Positions 36,543 through 45,235 of a stretch of 64,000 nt of DNA are shown here, piece by piece. Every line of letters starts with the position of its first letter. The stretch's first letter is position 1. This stretch comes from Bacteroidota bacterium. GTDB lineage: Bacteria; Bacteroidota; Bacteroidia; Chitinophagales; Chitinophagaceae. The stretch is taken from NCBI GenBank assembly GCA_018266555.1, contig JAFEAF010000006.1:161088-225087 (forward strand). Direction: 5' to 3'. The notes beneath the pieces were generated by a model. The model saw only the letters and a program-made list of their open reading frames with translations. It made no database searches and was not told the DNA's origin. The position numbers were made by a program, and so were the translations under genes.

Positions 36543-37541
36543 ATGAATTTACCATATCGAATTCAGATATTATCTGAACTGGGGCGATATATGCTTTCTG
36601 ATTCTAACTTATGGAAAGATGTGAAAGAAAAGTCCTACCGGGAAAACGGCTGGTTCATTCCTGAATTTATAAATCTTGCAGTTTCCAATATTGCAAAGCA
36701 ATTTTTAAAAAAAGAAGTGTTGGAAAACTGGGCTACTTTTGAAAATGTCCCGGAGGTAAATCAAACTCCCTGTAAAGCAGGCATCATCATGGCTGGCAAT
36801 ATTCCACTGGTAGGTTTTCATGATCTGCTTTCTGTTTTTATTTCCGGGCACCAGGCTATTATCAAGCCCTCAACAAAGGATTCAATCCTGATCAAACATC
36901 TGGTAGCTGTCATGCAGGGATGGGATGATGAAATCAGGAACCAGATCACTTTTTCTGAAATGCTGAAAAATTGTAATGCGTACATCGCCACAGGCAGTAA
37001 TAATTCATCGAGGTATTTTGAATATTATTTTGGGAGATACCCGCATATCATTCGCCGAAACCGGACTTCAGTTGCTATATTAACCGGTGATGAAACAGAT
37101 ACAGAACTAAGTGGCCTGGCCGATGATGTGTACCAGTATTTCGGATTGGGTTGCCGGAATGTCACAAAAATTTATGTGCCGTCACAGTATGACTTTATTC
37201 CGTTATTGAATGCTTTTAAAAAGTATAATTGGATGGCAGATCACCACAAATACAAGAACAACTATGATTACAACCTTGCTCTCCATATTTTAAACAAGAA
37301 ATATTATATGACCAATGGTTCAATTATTCTGACAGAGGAAGCATCGGTTTTTTCACCCATCAGTCAATTGAATTATGAATTTTATTCTGAAAAAGAACAG
37401 CTTCTGCCCTTATTGGAAATCAGCCCGGATCTTCAATGCATCATCAGCAGGGAAAAAACCGGGTTTGGCAAAGCACAATTCCCTGCCGTGAGCGATTATG
37501 CTGATGGTGTCAATACTTTATCATTTTTAAAAGAACTGTAA
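36543..37541 (+). CDS. LuxC-like acyl-CoA reductase
   Basis: 332 residues from ATG 36543. Family features: GIIMAGNIPLVGFHDLL (NADPH-loop region), GHQAIIKPSTKD, and YFGLGCRNVTKIYVP with the catalytic Cys in GLGCRN, as in LuxC and aldehyde dehydrogenase-like enzymes. The reaction is NADPH-dependent reduction of a fatty acyl-CoA or acyl-enzyme to the aldehyde. No luxD/E or luciferase genes are near, so light production is not implied; a role in fatty-aldehyde or polyene chemistry is a guess. It is divergent from the ferredoxin gene. Confidence 0.87.
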   Translation: MNLPYRIQILSELGRYMLSDSNLWKDVKEKSYRENGWFIPEFINLAVSNIAKQFLKKEVLENWATFENVPEVNQTPCKAGIIMAGNIPLVGFHDLLSVFISGHQAIIKPSTKDSILIKHLVAVMQGWDDEIRNQITFSEMLKNCNAYIATGSNNSSRYFEYYFGRYPHIIRRNRTSVAILTGDETDTELSGLADDVYQYFGLGCRNVTKIYVPSQYDFIPLLNAFKKYNWMADHHKYKNNYDYNLALHILNKKYYMTNGSIILTEEASVFSPISQLNYEFYSEKEQLLPLLEISPDLQCIISREKTGFGKAQFPAVSDYADGVNTLSFLKEL

Positions 37542-37656
37542 ATCTACTCTGGCATTTATTCGTATTAGTTAATAAATTTGTAACAAGAAGTACGAAAGGC
37601 TTGGTAAATAAATTGTTAAACTGATTTAGCGGAAGGTTAATCCATTCCTTGATAAT

Positions 37657-37664
37657 TAAATTTG
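37657..37664 (+). promoter_or_regulatory. -7 box TAAATTTG for htrA
   Basis: Exact TAnnTTTG, about 70 nt before the ATG at 37735. A second copy of the same octamer lies at 37573-37580, so two start points are possible. Confidence 0.55.
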
Positions 37665-37734
37665 TAAAACAAAAGATCGAAATTTGAAACCGATATTTAA
37701 AAATTTTTTTTTATACCGATAAAAATTATAGACA

Positions 37735-39261
37735 ATGAAACTCAAACAAATTATTCTGGTCGTTGCATTGAGTGCAGGAACTGCTTTGGGCAGTATGTGG
37801 ATTTATAGCAAATATTTCAGCAAACAATCTTTATTCGCACAATCCCCCAATGGGAAATACCCGGCAAACTATGCAGGTTACTTTGATGGGACAAAGTTCA
37901 ACAGTCCTGATCCATTTGATTTTACCAAAGCGGCTAACACGGCCGTACCGGCTGTAGTTCATATTAAAACAAAAACACCGGCTAAAAAAATAAGTAATGA
38001 TCTGCCCCGCAATCGTGGAAGTATTGATGACTGGTTTAATCAATGGTTCAATTTCGGACCTAATATTATTCCTGAACAAAGAGCATCAGGAAGCGGTGTT
38101 ATTATCAGCGCTGATGGTTATATTGTCACCAACAACCATGTGATAGCTGATGGTGAAGATGGAAAAGGAGTGGCTGATGAAATCACCGTAACACTTCACA
38201 ATAAAAAAATGTACAAGGCAAGAGTGATAGGCAGAGATCCTAGTTCCGATATTGCTGTTTTGAAGATAGATGCTACTGGATTGCCTTTTTTACTTTATGG
38301 CAATTCTGATAATCTTCAGTTAGGGCAGTGGGTATTAGCAATTGGTTATCCACTTAGTTTAGAGACAACCGTTACCGCAGGTATTGTAAGTGCAAAAGGC
38401 AGATCTATCAATATCAACAGTCGCCAGAGTGATGCCCCGATTGAATCGTTCATTCAGACCGATGCTGCAGTGAACCCGGGAAACAGTGGCGGGGCCCTCG
38501 TAAATACAGATGGCCAATTGATCGGAATTAATTCTGCTATACTGGCCCCCAATGGAACCTATGCCGGTTATTCATTTGCTATACCAGTTAACATTGTCAA
38601 AAAAGTTGTGAATGACCTGATAGAATACGGTAATGTAAAAAGAGGATACCTTGGCGTAAGCTATATACCTTCTGATGATGACAATGAACAATCTGTAAAG
38701 AAAGCTGGATTGAAAGACGGCCAGGGTGTTTATGTATCCGCTGTACCTTCAGACGGTGGTGCTGCACAGGCCGGTATTAAAAAAGGGGATGTAATTACTA
38801 AAGTAAACAATGTAAGTGTGGCAAGTGGTTTGGAGATGAGTGCACAAATTGTCAGCCTCAGACCTGGTGATAAAGTGAAAATAACTTATGTTAGAGATGG
38901 AAAAGAATATAATACAAATGTTTCTTTAAAAGATTCACCCGGTAAACTCGAACTTGTTGCAGTAAACTCAAACCTGAGCGATATTCTGGGAGGAGAATTA
39001 GAAAATCTTTCTAAAACTAAAGCAGATTCTTACGATATCTCCGGTGGCGTGGTGGTTAAAAAAATTATCAGTGGCGGTGCATTAAGTAAAACAAGAATGC
39101 AGGAAGGCTTTATAATAACCAGTGTAAATGACCGTGATATTAACAGCATTGATGATTTGAAAAACGCCTTATCAGGAATCTCAGGCACTGTGAGGTTAGA
39201 GGGAATTTATCCAGGATACGATGGTACCTACACCTATCCTTTAAATTTAGGTGATCAATAA
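37735..39261 (+). CDS. htrA: Do-like periplasmic serine protease (DegP/HtrA)
   Basis: 508 residues: N-terminal signal/anchor (about 5-24), trypsin-like domain with triad His135 (VTNNHVIADG), Asp172 (PSSDIAVLKID) and Ser251 (NPGNSGGAL), then two PDZ domains (about 300-395 and 405-495). DegP-type proteases degrade or refold misfolded envelope proteins. The gene is monocistronic: own -7 boxes upstream and a strong hairpin terminator 20 bp after the stop. Confidence 0.96.
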   Translation: MKLKQIILVVALSAGTALGSMWIYSKYFSKQSLFAQSPNGKYPANYAGYFDGTKFNSPDPFDFTKAANTAVPAVVHIKTKTPAKKISNDLPRNRGSIDDWFNQWFNFGPNIIPEQRASGSGVIISADGYIVTNNHVIADGEDGKGVADEITVTLHNKKMYKARVIGRDPSSDIAVLKIDATGLPFLLYGNSDNLQLGQWVLAIGYPLSLETTVTAGIVSAKGRSININSRQSDAPIESFIQTDAAVNPGNSGGALVNTDGQLIGINSAILAPNGTYAGYSFAIPVNIVKKVVNDLIEYGNVKRGYLGVSYIPSDDDNEQSVKKAGLKDGQGVYVSAVPSDGGAAQAGIKKGDVITKVNNVSVASGLEMSAQIVSLRPGDKVKITYVRDGKEYNTNVSLKDSPGKLELVAVNSNLSDILGGELENLSKTKADSYDISGGVVVKKIISGGALSKTRMQEGFIITSVNDRDINSIDDLKNALSGISGTVRLEGIYPGYDGTYTYPLNLGDQ

Positions 39262-39280
39262 TCGAATGAAGCAATTTAAG

Positions 39281-39311
39281 AACCGTTCCGCCTGAAGCGG
39301 AACGGTTTTTT
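39281..39311 (+). terminator. Rho-independent terminator of htrA
   Basis: Perfect 11-bp stem AACCGTTCCGC (39281-39291) / GCGGAACGGTT (39297-39307), 5-nt loop CTGAA, followed by T-rich TTTTATTTTTG. It touches the stop codon of the convergent GH13 gene (39310-39312). Confidence 0.95.
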
Positions 39312-40587
39312 ATTTTTGATACACCCGGAATTCCCAGGCTTGCATTGTGAAGTTCATCCCGGACATAATGCCTGAAATGGATCCTGAAAAACAATTCTGA
39401 TAACTTCCATTAATATTCTCATCTTGAATATCAAATCCGAGATCATTTCTGGAGGAAAGATTCAAAACTACCAGCACCTGCTTTTCATTATATTTTCTCA
39501 TATAAGCTAAAATACAATCGTCTTGTGTTGTGTGAATTCGGATGGTCTTAACCTCAGGATCGCCCCCACGCAGGGCCGGATGGGATGAATGAAGCAGCAG
39601 TAAAGTTTTATAAAAATCATTTAATAAAAATTCTCCCGTCCAATTAATTGCGTCTTTGTCATAAAAACTTAACCGTTCTTTTAGTGGCATTTCCTGTCCA
39701 CTGTACACTAACGGAATGCCTCCCCAGGTAGCACATAAAACGGCAAAAGGCAATGCAGCATCTCCCATTCTTTCATATTCACTGCCGCTATGAGAATTTT
39801 CATCGTGATTACTGGTAAAGAACATCCGGATAGCTGTGGCTGGGAAGAAAGCCAGGTAGTTATTTAAAATACTTATCAAATCTTCAATGTTTTTTTCTTT
39901 ACGCCAATATGCTTCCATAGTATGCAAAAACTCCCAGGTATAGCTTGTATCAAATACGTCATGATAATTAATTTCCTCGGTTTCGGCTAACCAGAATAAC
40001 GGTTTTATTTTATCCAGTCTTTCCCTTGCTTTTTTCCAGAATGAAAGAGGTGTTAAATGCGCCATATCGCAGCGAAACCCATCAATATTACATTCCTGAA
40101 TCCAGAATTGCATAGCATTTATCATTGCCTCCTGCTCTTCTTCGCTATTATGATCAATCTGTATCACATCTTTCCAATCGAATGGCGATTGAAAATTTCC
40201 ATACATATCCCTGACATAATATTCAGGATTTGTTTTTGTCCATACATGATCCCAAGCCGTATGATTCGCCACCCAATCAAGCATTATTTTAAATCCCATT
40301 TTTTGCGCTTCTTCAACTAATGTTTTAAAATCATCCAATGTCCCGTATTCGGGATTTACTGCCTGGTGATCGCTAATAGAATAGTAACTGCCCAGGGTTC
40401 CTAATCTATTCACTTTGCCAATCGGGTGAATAGGCATGAACCAAAGTGTTTGCACTCCCATAGCTTTCAACCTCGGAAGATGTGCAGCAAATGCATGACA
40501 GGTTCCTTCAGGAGTGTATTGCCGCAGATTCACTTCGTAAATATTAGTGTTATGTGCCCATCCGGGTGGAGTAAATTCAGATTGCAT
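39310..40587 (-). CDS. GH13-family alpha-amylase-like glycosidase, cytoplasmic
   Basis: 425 residues from ATG 40587; the frame also has TTG six bases upstream. The catalytic set of GH13 is complete: nucleophile Asp in DGFRCDMAH (about 174), acid Glu in WLAETEE (about 202) and the third Asp in TSNHDENS (about 262). A TIM barrel (MLDWVANHTAWDH) is followed by a C-terminal beta-domain. There is no signal peptide, so it should act on internal alpha-glucans, malto-oligosaccharides or trehalose-type sugars. The gene is single and diverges from the nuclease-like gene across a palindrome at 40662-40676. Confidence 0.93.
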   Translation of the reverse strand: MQSEFTPPGWAHNTNIYEVNLRQYTPEGTCHAFAAHLPRLKAMGVQTLWFMPIHPIGKVNRLGTLGSYYSISDHQAVNPEYGTLDDFKTLVEEAQKMGFKIMLDWVANHTAWDHVWTKTNPEYYVRDMYGNFQSPFDWKDVIQIDHNSEEEQEAMINAMQFWIQECNIDGFRCDMAHLTPLSFWKKARERLDKIKPLFWLAETEEINYHDVFDTSYTWEFLHTMEAYWRKEKNIEDLISILNNYLAFFPATAIRMFFTSNHDENSHSGSEYERMGDAALPFAVLCATWGGIPLVYSGQEMPLKERLSFYDKDAINWTGEFLLNDFYKTLLLLHSSHPALRGGDPEVKTIRIHTTQDDCILAYMRKYNEKQVLVVLNLSSRNDLGFDIQDENINGSYQNCFSGSISGIMSGMNFTMQAWEFRVYQK

Positions 40588-40590
40588 AAA

Positions 40591-40598
40591 CAATGTTA
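40591..40598 (-). promoter_or_regulatory. Near-consensus -7 box TAACATTG upstream of the GH13 gene
   Basis: One mismatch to TAnnTTTG, ending 3 nt before the ATG at 40587; the same geometry as other candidate leaderless genes in the window. Confidence 0.35.
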
Positions 40599-40661
40599 CT
40601 GAATTTGATTATGAAGTCATCAATCAATTTTTAAAAGGATTTTAAAGAATGATTATGATAT

Positions 40662-40676
40662 AGCAGGCAGCCTGCT
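40662..40676. promoter_or_regulatory. 15-bp palindrome in a divergent promoter region
   Basis: Perfect inverted repeat AGCAGGC-A-GCCTGCT in the 129-bp gap between the GH13 gene and the nuclease-like gene. Its size and place fit a dimeric repressor site; it has no T tract, so a terminator is unlikely. Confidence 0.4.
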
Positions 40677-40716
40677 TCTATCCATTTTGTAACTTGAATA
40701 ATAAATATCCCTCCTC

Positions 40717-41208
40717 ATGGGCTTCCTGTCCTGGATTGGAAAAGGTTTAAAAACATTCTTCACCCCAGAATCTTTTAAAACAGGTGAAAAATTTGAAAAT
40801 TATGTACGAAAAAAGATTTTTACTGATCGATATTTTGAACTGATACAAAGAACCTATGGCTACAACGAAAAAAAAAACAAGTATGTCCCATCTTCCAATC
40901 CTGATTTCAAACTTCGTGACCGCAGGACATCAAAAACTTTCTATGCCGAAGTAAAGTACCGGAAATATTTTTACAAAGGGAAAGTCACCTGGTGTACCGA
41001 AGAACAACTTAATCATTACCGCCAATGTAACCGGGAAGCTCCGGTTTTTATTATTTTAGGTATTGGAACGGTTCCGCACCGGCCTGAGTTCGTATTCCTG
41101 GTTCCATTAAAAGTTGCCAACTTCACCCAGTTTTATTTTTCCGAAATAAGAAAATACAGGATTCATCCCCGCCATTCCTTAACTTCAAAAAGACTATGGA
41201 GGAGATGA
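40717..41208 (+). CDS. Putative PD-(D/E)XK nuclease-fold protein
   Basis: 163 residues, soluble and basic. I see the order of a restriction-endonuclease-like core: a first helix with Glu27 (GEKFENYVRKK), Asp63 (NPDFKLRD), the ExK motif Glu78-Val-Lys80 (FYAEVKYR) and a following Gln97 (EEQLNHYRQ), as in PD-(D/E)XK nucleases. No specificity domain is attached and no methylase is near, so it is not a classical restriction enzyme; a repair or RNA/DNA-processing role is possible. It precedes the DUF2784 gene by 21 bp on the same strand. Confidence 0.55.
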   Translation: MGFLSWIGKGLKTFFTPESFKTGEKFENYVRKKIFTDRYFELIQRTYGYNEKKNKYVPSSNPDFKLRDRRTSKTFYAEVKYRKYFYKGKVTWCTEEQLNHYRQCNREAPVFIILGIGTVPHRPEFVFLVPLKVANFTQFYFSEIRKYRIHPRHSLTSKRLWRR

Positions 41209-41229
41209 AAAATAGCTTAATTGGATTTC

Positions 41230-41613
41230 ATGTTACCATTTCTCGATATATTGCTCACCTGCACTCATCTTGGGTTAATCTGCTTTAATCTATTTGCATG
41301 GATCTGGCCCGCCACCAGAAAGGTACACCTTGTAGTGGCTGGTATTACCTTAGCCAGTTGGTTTATCCTTGGTATCTGGTATGGCCTGGGTTATTGCCCC
41401 ATTACAGAATGGCAATGGGATATAAAAGAGAAATTAGGAGAAACTAATTTACCCAACTCATTCATTAAATATTTTGCTGATAAGATCAGCGGTAAAAATT
41501 TTTCAGCTTCTTTAATTGACCAACTCACATTTATTGTTTTCCTGACTGCTATTATGGCATCGCTTTATGTAAATTTTCTTATGAAAAAAGAAAAGAAAAC
41601 CAAACCTTATTAA
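41230..41613 (+). CDS. DUF2784-family membrane protein
   Basis: 127 residues from ATG 41230 (a TTG three codons upstream is in frame). Three hydrophobic helices (about 2-24, 33-52, 98-118) with a conserved middle WYGLGYCPITEWQWDIK typical of DUF2784. Inner-membrane protein of unknown function. It probably shares a transcript with the nuclease-like gene and perhaps the following barrel protein gene. Confidence 0.82.
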   Translation: MLPFLDILLTCTHLGLICFNLFAWIWPATRKVHLVVAGITLASWFILGIWYGLGYCPITEWQWDIKEKLGETNLPNSFIKYFADKISGKNFSASLIDQLTFIVFLTAIMASLYVNFLMKKEKKTKPY

Positions 41614-41656
41614 TTTCACCAACGAAAACACAACGATCAACAATCATTGGCTGCTT

Positions 41657-42415
41657 ATGAAAAGTATTGCAATCCTTTTCTTATCTGCACTTCCATTGTT
41701 TGCATTATCCCAGGCTGAAAGTGAAATACAGGTTTACTCCTCTCCCATCACTCCAAAAAATGTAACATTTATAGAATTACATAGCAATTATACCTTCAAG
41801 GGTATTGATGGACTCGCCGTTCCGTCTTCTGCCCGGTATTTGAATGAATCCTTTGAGTTCACTCATGGATTTGGAGGAAACTTTGAATTGGGATTTTATG
41901 TTTTTGGGGCTTTTGTTCCGGGAAATGGATACCAGTATTTCGGCAGTCATATTCGCCCTCGTTTTACCGTTCCCGATACCTGGAAATGGCCATTGGGTGC
42001 AAGCCTGTCTGTTGAGTTCGGATTTGAACGACACAATGCGGGTGAAGATTATGTATGGGATGGAGAAATTCGCCCTATCATTGATAAAAATTTCGGGGCC
42101 TGGTATTTTGCTTTTAATCCGAATATGGATTTTGTTATCAGCGGAAATGACAAACACCTTGGCATCACACCGCAGTGGAAAACGGTTTACACCATTCAGC
42201 AGAAAGTGGGAGTAGGCTTTGAGTATTATGGTACGTTGGGTACTTTTAAAAAAATCCTGCCGGGCGATTTACAGGAACATTTGCTTGGCCCTATGGTTGA
42301 CATCTATTCCATTAAAGATTGGGAATTCAATAGTGGGTTTCTTTTGGGACTGACATCTAATTCAAATCGCTATATATTTAAACTGATTTTAGGACACCGC
42401 TTCTCAAAAAAATAA
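41657..42415 (+). CDS. Secreted barrel-like outer-membrane protein, unknown
   Basis: 252 residues with signal peptide (MKSIAILFLSALPLFALSQ). Strand-rich sequence with alternating aromatic residues (FEFTHGFGGNFELGFYVFGAF; LGASLSVEFGFERHN; WYFAFNPNMDFVISG) and an end in IFKLILGHRFSKK suggest an outer-membrane beta-barrel, perhaps related to transporter-like (MetA-pathway of phenol degradation) barrels. The function is not known. Confidence 0.72.
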   Translation: MKSIAILFLSALPLFALSQAESEIQVYSSPITPKNVTFIELHSNYTFKGIDGLAVPSSARYLNESFEFTHGFGGNFELGFYVFGAFVPGNGYQYFGSHIRPRFTVPDTWKWPLGASLSVEFGFERHNAGEDYVWDGEIRPIIDKNFGAWYFAFNPNMDFVISGNDKHLGITPQWKTVYTIQQKVGVGFEYYGTLGTFKKILPGDLQEHLLGPMVDIYSIKDWEFNSGFLLGLTSNSNRYIFKLILGHRFSKK

Positions 42416-42436
42416 AATGAATTTTTAAAGAAAAAA

Positions 42437-43090
42437 CTATGCTGTTTTTTTAGCATCTTCCAAAAATTTAGCAAGACCGATATCTGTCAGCGGATGTTTC
42501 AGCAATCCTAATATAGATTCAAGTGGGGATGTACATACATGGGCTCCTGCCTCTGCACAACGGATAATATGATTCGGATTACGAATGGAAGCAGCTAATA
42601 TCTGTGTTTTAAATCCCTGTGCTTTGTAGATTTTTACGATCTGCTCTACTAACAACACTCCATCCCAACCGGAATCATCAATCCTCCCGATAAATGGTGA
42701 AACATAAGCAGCACCGGCTTTTGCACAAAGAATGGCCTGGCCAGCAGAAAATACCAATGTACAATTTGTTCGTATTCCATGATCGGTAAACCATTTCATT
42801 GCTTTCACCCCATCTTTTATCATTGGCACTTTCACCACAATATTTTTATGAATGGCTGCCAGTTTCTTTCCTTCTTCGATAATTCCGTTGAAGTCTGTAG
42901 AGATCACCTCAGCACTGATATCGCCATTCACCATTTCACAAATAGTTTTGTAATGATTCATCACAGCCGCCTGGCCTTTTACCCCCTCTTTTGCCATTAA
43001 AGAAGGATTGGTAGTAACTCCATCCAATATTCCTAGTTCATTTGCTTCTTTAATTTGAGCAAGATTGGCAGTATCTAAAAAGAATTTCAT
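42437..43090 (-). CDS. fsa: Fructose-6-phosphate aldolase / transaldolase-like protein
   Basis: 217 residues, the length of the short TalC/FSA group. N-terminal motif MKFFLDTANLAQIKEA, the DGVTTNPSLMAKEG signature and the Schiff-base Lys in NIVVKVPM (about 85). It is a (beta/alpha)8 class I aldolase of the cytoplasm; whether it is a true transaldolase or fructose-6-phosphate aldolase cannot be decided by eye. It converges on the barrel protein gene with a 21-bp gap. Confidence 0.93.
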   Translation of the reverse strand: MKFFLDTANLAQIKEANELGILDGVTTNPSLMAKEGVKGQAAVMNHYKTICEMVNGDISAEVISTDFNGIIEEGKKLAAIHKNIVVKVPMIKDGVKAMKWFTDHGIRTNCTLVFSAGQAILCAKAGAAYVSPFIGRIDDSGWDGVLLVEQIVKIYKAQGFKTQILAASIRNPNHIIRCAEAGAHVCTSPLESILGLLKHPLTDIGLAKFLEDAKKTA

Positions 43091-43148
43091 ATGCTGATTT
43101 AAGATTTAAAATTGAATATATTTTTACTATTTTCTTTTCTATTATTTG

Positions 43149-43478
43149 TTACGATGAAGCCGGAATTCCTGATAACTCATTGGCTTCTTTTAACAGCAAA
43201 GTTAGCTTTTGTTTGCCAACCAATTCAGGATTGGAAATAACTTCCTGCCCGAAAAGTGAATTATTCATCTCTTCAAATGCGATACTTAGCTTCGATTGGA
43301 AAGCTTTTGTGGATGGCCTTTTTCAGGCAGCCTGATTATTAGCGGCTGATTAAAAAGCATAAAGTAAAAGTTGATCTTCAATGATTTTAGAATTTTGCTT
43401 TCCCTGTATTGTTTCGCAAAGAGGTATTATTCTATAAACAAACTCTTTTAACCTTTTTTGAAGCTCAATTGCATTCAT
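43149..43478 (-). pseudogene. Broken four-helix-bundle protein gene (23S rRNA-intervening-protein family)
   Basis: Reading the minus strand from the ATG at 43478 gives MNAIELQKRLKEFVYRIIPL and on to LLLYAF, then a TAA (43352-43350). The same frame continues with SAANNQAA, a TGA (43325-43323), KAFQSKLSIAFEEMNNSLF and a normal stop at 43149. This follows the usual four-helix-bundle pattern (KRTKxFA, QLLRSATSVAANYRAA, KLxIxxEEADE). Two in-frame stops and changed residues show it is decayed; no frameshift is needed. Confidence 0.72.
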
Positions 43479-43544
43479 AAAAAAATTAAAGGTTGAAGGA
43501 CATCAAAAATATTAAATATTACATCCTCAATCTTAAATAAAAAA

Positions 43545-43639
43545 GGCAGGCTCCTCACATCGCACCGCTACAACCACTTATCCTTGCTGCCTTCCGGCCC
43601 TGGGGAGGTTCAGCAGGAGCTGGTCGTGTAAGACCTGCC
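43545..43639 (-). ncRNA. ffs: Signal recognition particle RNA (small bacterial 4.5S type)
   Basis: The minus strand contains the SRP hairpin core CAGGGCCGGAAGGCAGCAAG (Ffh-binding symmetric loop and GGAA tetraloop). The ends pair as GGCAGG (43639-43634) with CCTGCC (43550-43545), followed by six T as terminator. Length 95 nt, without an Alu domain. It binds Ffh for co-translational targeting of membrane proteins. A TATATTTG -7 box ends 4 nt before the 5' end. Confidence 0.95.
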
Positions 43640-43643
43640 AATG

Positions 43644-43651
43644 CAAATATA
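43644..43651 (-). promoter_or_regulatory. -7 box TATATTTG of ffs
   Basis: Exact TAnnTTTG match. The spacing of 4 nt to the first base of the SRP RNA stem gives an internal measure of where transcription starts relative to this box. Confidence 0.8.
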
Positions 43652-43884
43652 GCACAAAGATGCGAAGCAGAAATAAGGCAATTTCGTTCGGGTGCAATTC
43701 AAATTTTTCTTTGGAGGTAAGGTATGCCCTTCCTTGTAAATAAAAGCAGCCACATAAATTCAGGTTGCCTCTTTGCATTCCCGGTAAATAATTTTACTTA
43801 AAAACAGGATTTAAAAAATTCCAAATGACAGGTTTTCTATCTGTTTCATTTCTTTTTTGTATTGACATTGTCGGAGCTGTAAGT

Positions 43885-45162
43885 TTATTGTTTCATTGGT
43901 AACGAATTCAGGCTGGCATATCCCACTAATTCATCTGCCCTTGCACCAAAGGGACGGAAATACACCAACACAGTATAATTATTTTCAGTTTCAGAATAAT
44001 TTCCTTCCGTGTTTTCAAATGCATACGTTTCTCCGGCTTTTTTATTATCTGCCAAAGTCACATATGCATAATTATAATATCCCTGTTTGAGAAAAAGTGT
44101 TTTTTGATAAACCTCTTTTTCGGGATCAAATTCCATTTTGGAAGAAGTATCCTGTGAGTAATTGGTCAACTCTCCAAACAAGTAAACACTTTTCCCTTCG
44201 TAAGCTCTGTTGCCCGGCGGTACAAAAGTGAATGTGACATGTGCGTAATCTGATTGCCAATAAGGATTCGTATTATCTGTATTTTCAATAGTGTAAATAC
44301 CATCAAGATCACGATAATAAATATAAGATTGTTGCTTTCTCTCCCCATCTGGTTTTACAAATACATATACCTGGTTATTGGAATCAGGTATCAATTTCTG
44401 CATCCTGTCACTCATCAGCCGTAAACTGCGCAGATCAATCCAGCGCCATTCCTTGCCTGCTTCAAAAGTGGTGGTTGCATCATCATAATATTCAAAATAA
44501 TTTCCCCTGAAAATAGAAGGACGGGAATTATAAAGTGCGGTTGGCCAAATATTATTTTGCAGAATCACCACTTTAAGATCCTGCGGATTAAAAATATTGA
44601 CTTGTGGTTTGGTACTCACTCCAACCTGCACCTTTTGATGTGTACGGAATAATTGCCCGCTCATCGGCTGCAGTATTTGAGCTGCTACAGAAGTTTTACT
44701 GTCAACAATTAAAAACCGTTTTGTAAAAACTAATTGAGAGGTATCACTGTTCAGGAATACTTTCAGTAAATAATTTCCCGAATGGGTAGGTATGCAATTC
44801 CTGTCTGGTATCACCGCCTGGTAATTCGTGTACCTGGTAAAAGCAATGGAAGAAGAGCGGTAGGTATTAATGCGTGTAGTCTGAAAGCCCCGGATATAAT
44901 CAAAGGGCTGCAGGTTGGCAACTGACCAGTCCGCATTACATAATTGATAAGTGTAATAATAATTTTTAAAATCAGCATCCAGATCGTCGAAATATAATTC
45001 CAACTGATCCGTGCTGTTTAATTGTAAAACAGGGTAACTGTATATATCCCCTGCCCGGAATAATTTTACTGAATGGATATTGGGTTTATACACATGATCC
45101 GGTATCTGTGCAAAAACAGATGATACCGGGAATAACATCAGGAAGGAAAAGATTTTTTTCAT
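43885..45162 (-). CDS. Type IX secretion system Plug protein (DUF5103)
   Basis: 425 residues from ATG 45162, which gives the signal peptide MKKIFSFLMLFPVSSVFA; an in-frame start at 45189 is less likely. DUF5103 features: IYSYPVLQLNSTDQLELYFDDL, YYYTYQLCNADWSVANLQPFDYIRGF split over the N-terminal beta-sandwich, and the C-terminal strands YNYAYVTLAD and YTVLVYFRPFG. In the Flavobacterium T9SS this protein closes the SprA translocon on the periplasmic side. It supports a functional T9SS; a T9SS cargo gene lies at 48876-50339. Divergent from the permease gene across a palindrome. Confidence 0.88.
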   Translation of the reverse strand: MKKIFSFLMLFPVSSVFAQIPDHVYKPNIHSVKLFRAGDIYSYPVLQLNSTDQLELYFDDLDADFKNYYYTYQLCNADWSVANLQPFDYIRGFQTTRINTYRSSSIAFTRYTNYQAVIPDRNCIPTHSGNYLLKVFLNSDTSQLVFTKRFLIVDSKTSVAAQILQPMSGQLFRTHQKVQVGVSTKPQVNIFNPQDLKVVILQNNIWPTALYNSRPSIFRGNYFEYYDDATTTFEAGKEWRWIDLRSLRLMSDRMQKLIPDSNNQVYVFVKPDGERKQQSYIYYRDLDGIYTIENTDNTNPYWQSDYAHVTFTFVPPGNRAYEGKSVYLFGELTNYSQDTSSKMEFDPEKEVYQKTLFLKQGYYNYAYVTLADNKKAGETYAFENTEGNYSETENNYTVLVYFRPFGARADELVGYASLNSLPMKQ

Positions 45163-45184
45163 GATCGGGATCACAGAATTAATA

Positions 45185-45196
45185 CACAATATTGTG
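45185..45196. promoter_or_regulatory. 12-bp perfect palindrome CACAATATTGTG
   Basis: It lies in the 100-bp divergent region between the Plug gene and the LolC/E-like permease gene, 23 bp before the Plug ATG. A dimeric regulator site is possible; chance is also possible in AT-rich DNA. Confidence 0.35.
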
Positions 45197-45235
45197 AAAA
45201 ATGGTTGAAAAAGCGGATAAATCTTTTAAGCGGCT

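Noticed and set aside
36543..37541. Bioluminescence (lux) locus suggested by the LuxC-like protein
   Set aside because: No luciferase, luxD or luxE genes are present; LuxC-like reductases are widespread in non-luminous Bacteroidota.
41777..42215. Two open frames of 126 (minus) and 123 (plus) codons inside the barrel-protein gene
   Set aside because: The signal peptide and beta-strand pattern support only the 41657-42415 frame.
43578..43778. 66-codon frame over the SRP RNA
   Set aside because: It overlaps the conserved SRP RNA core; the RNA explains the sequence.
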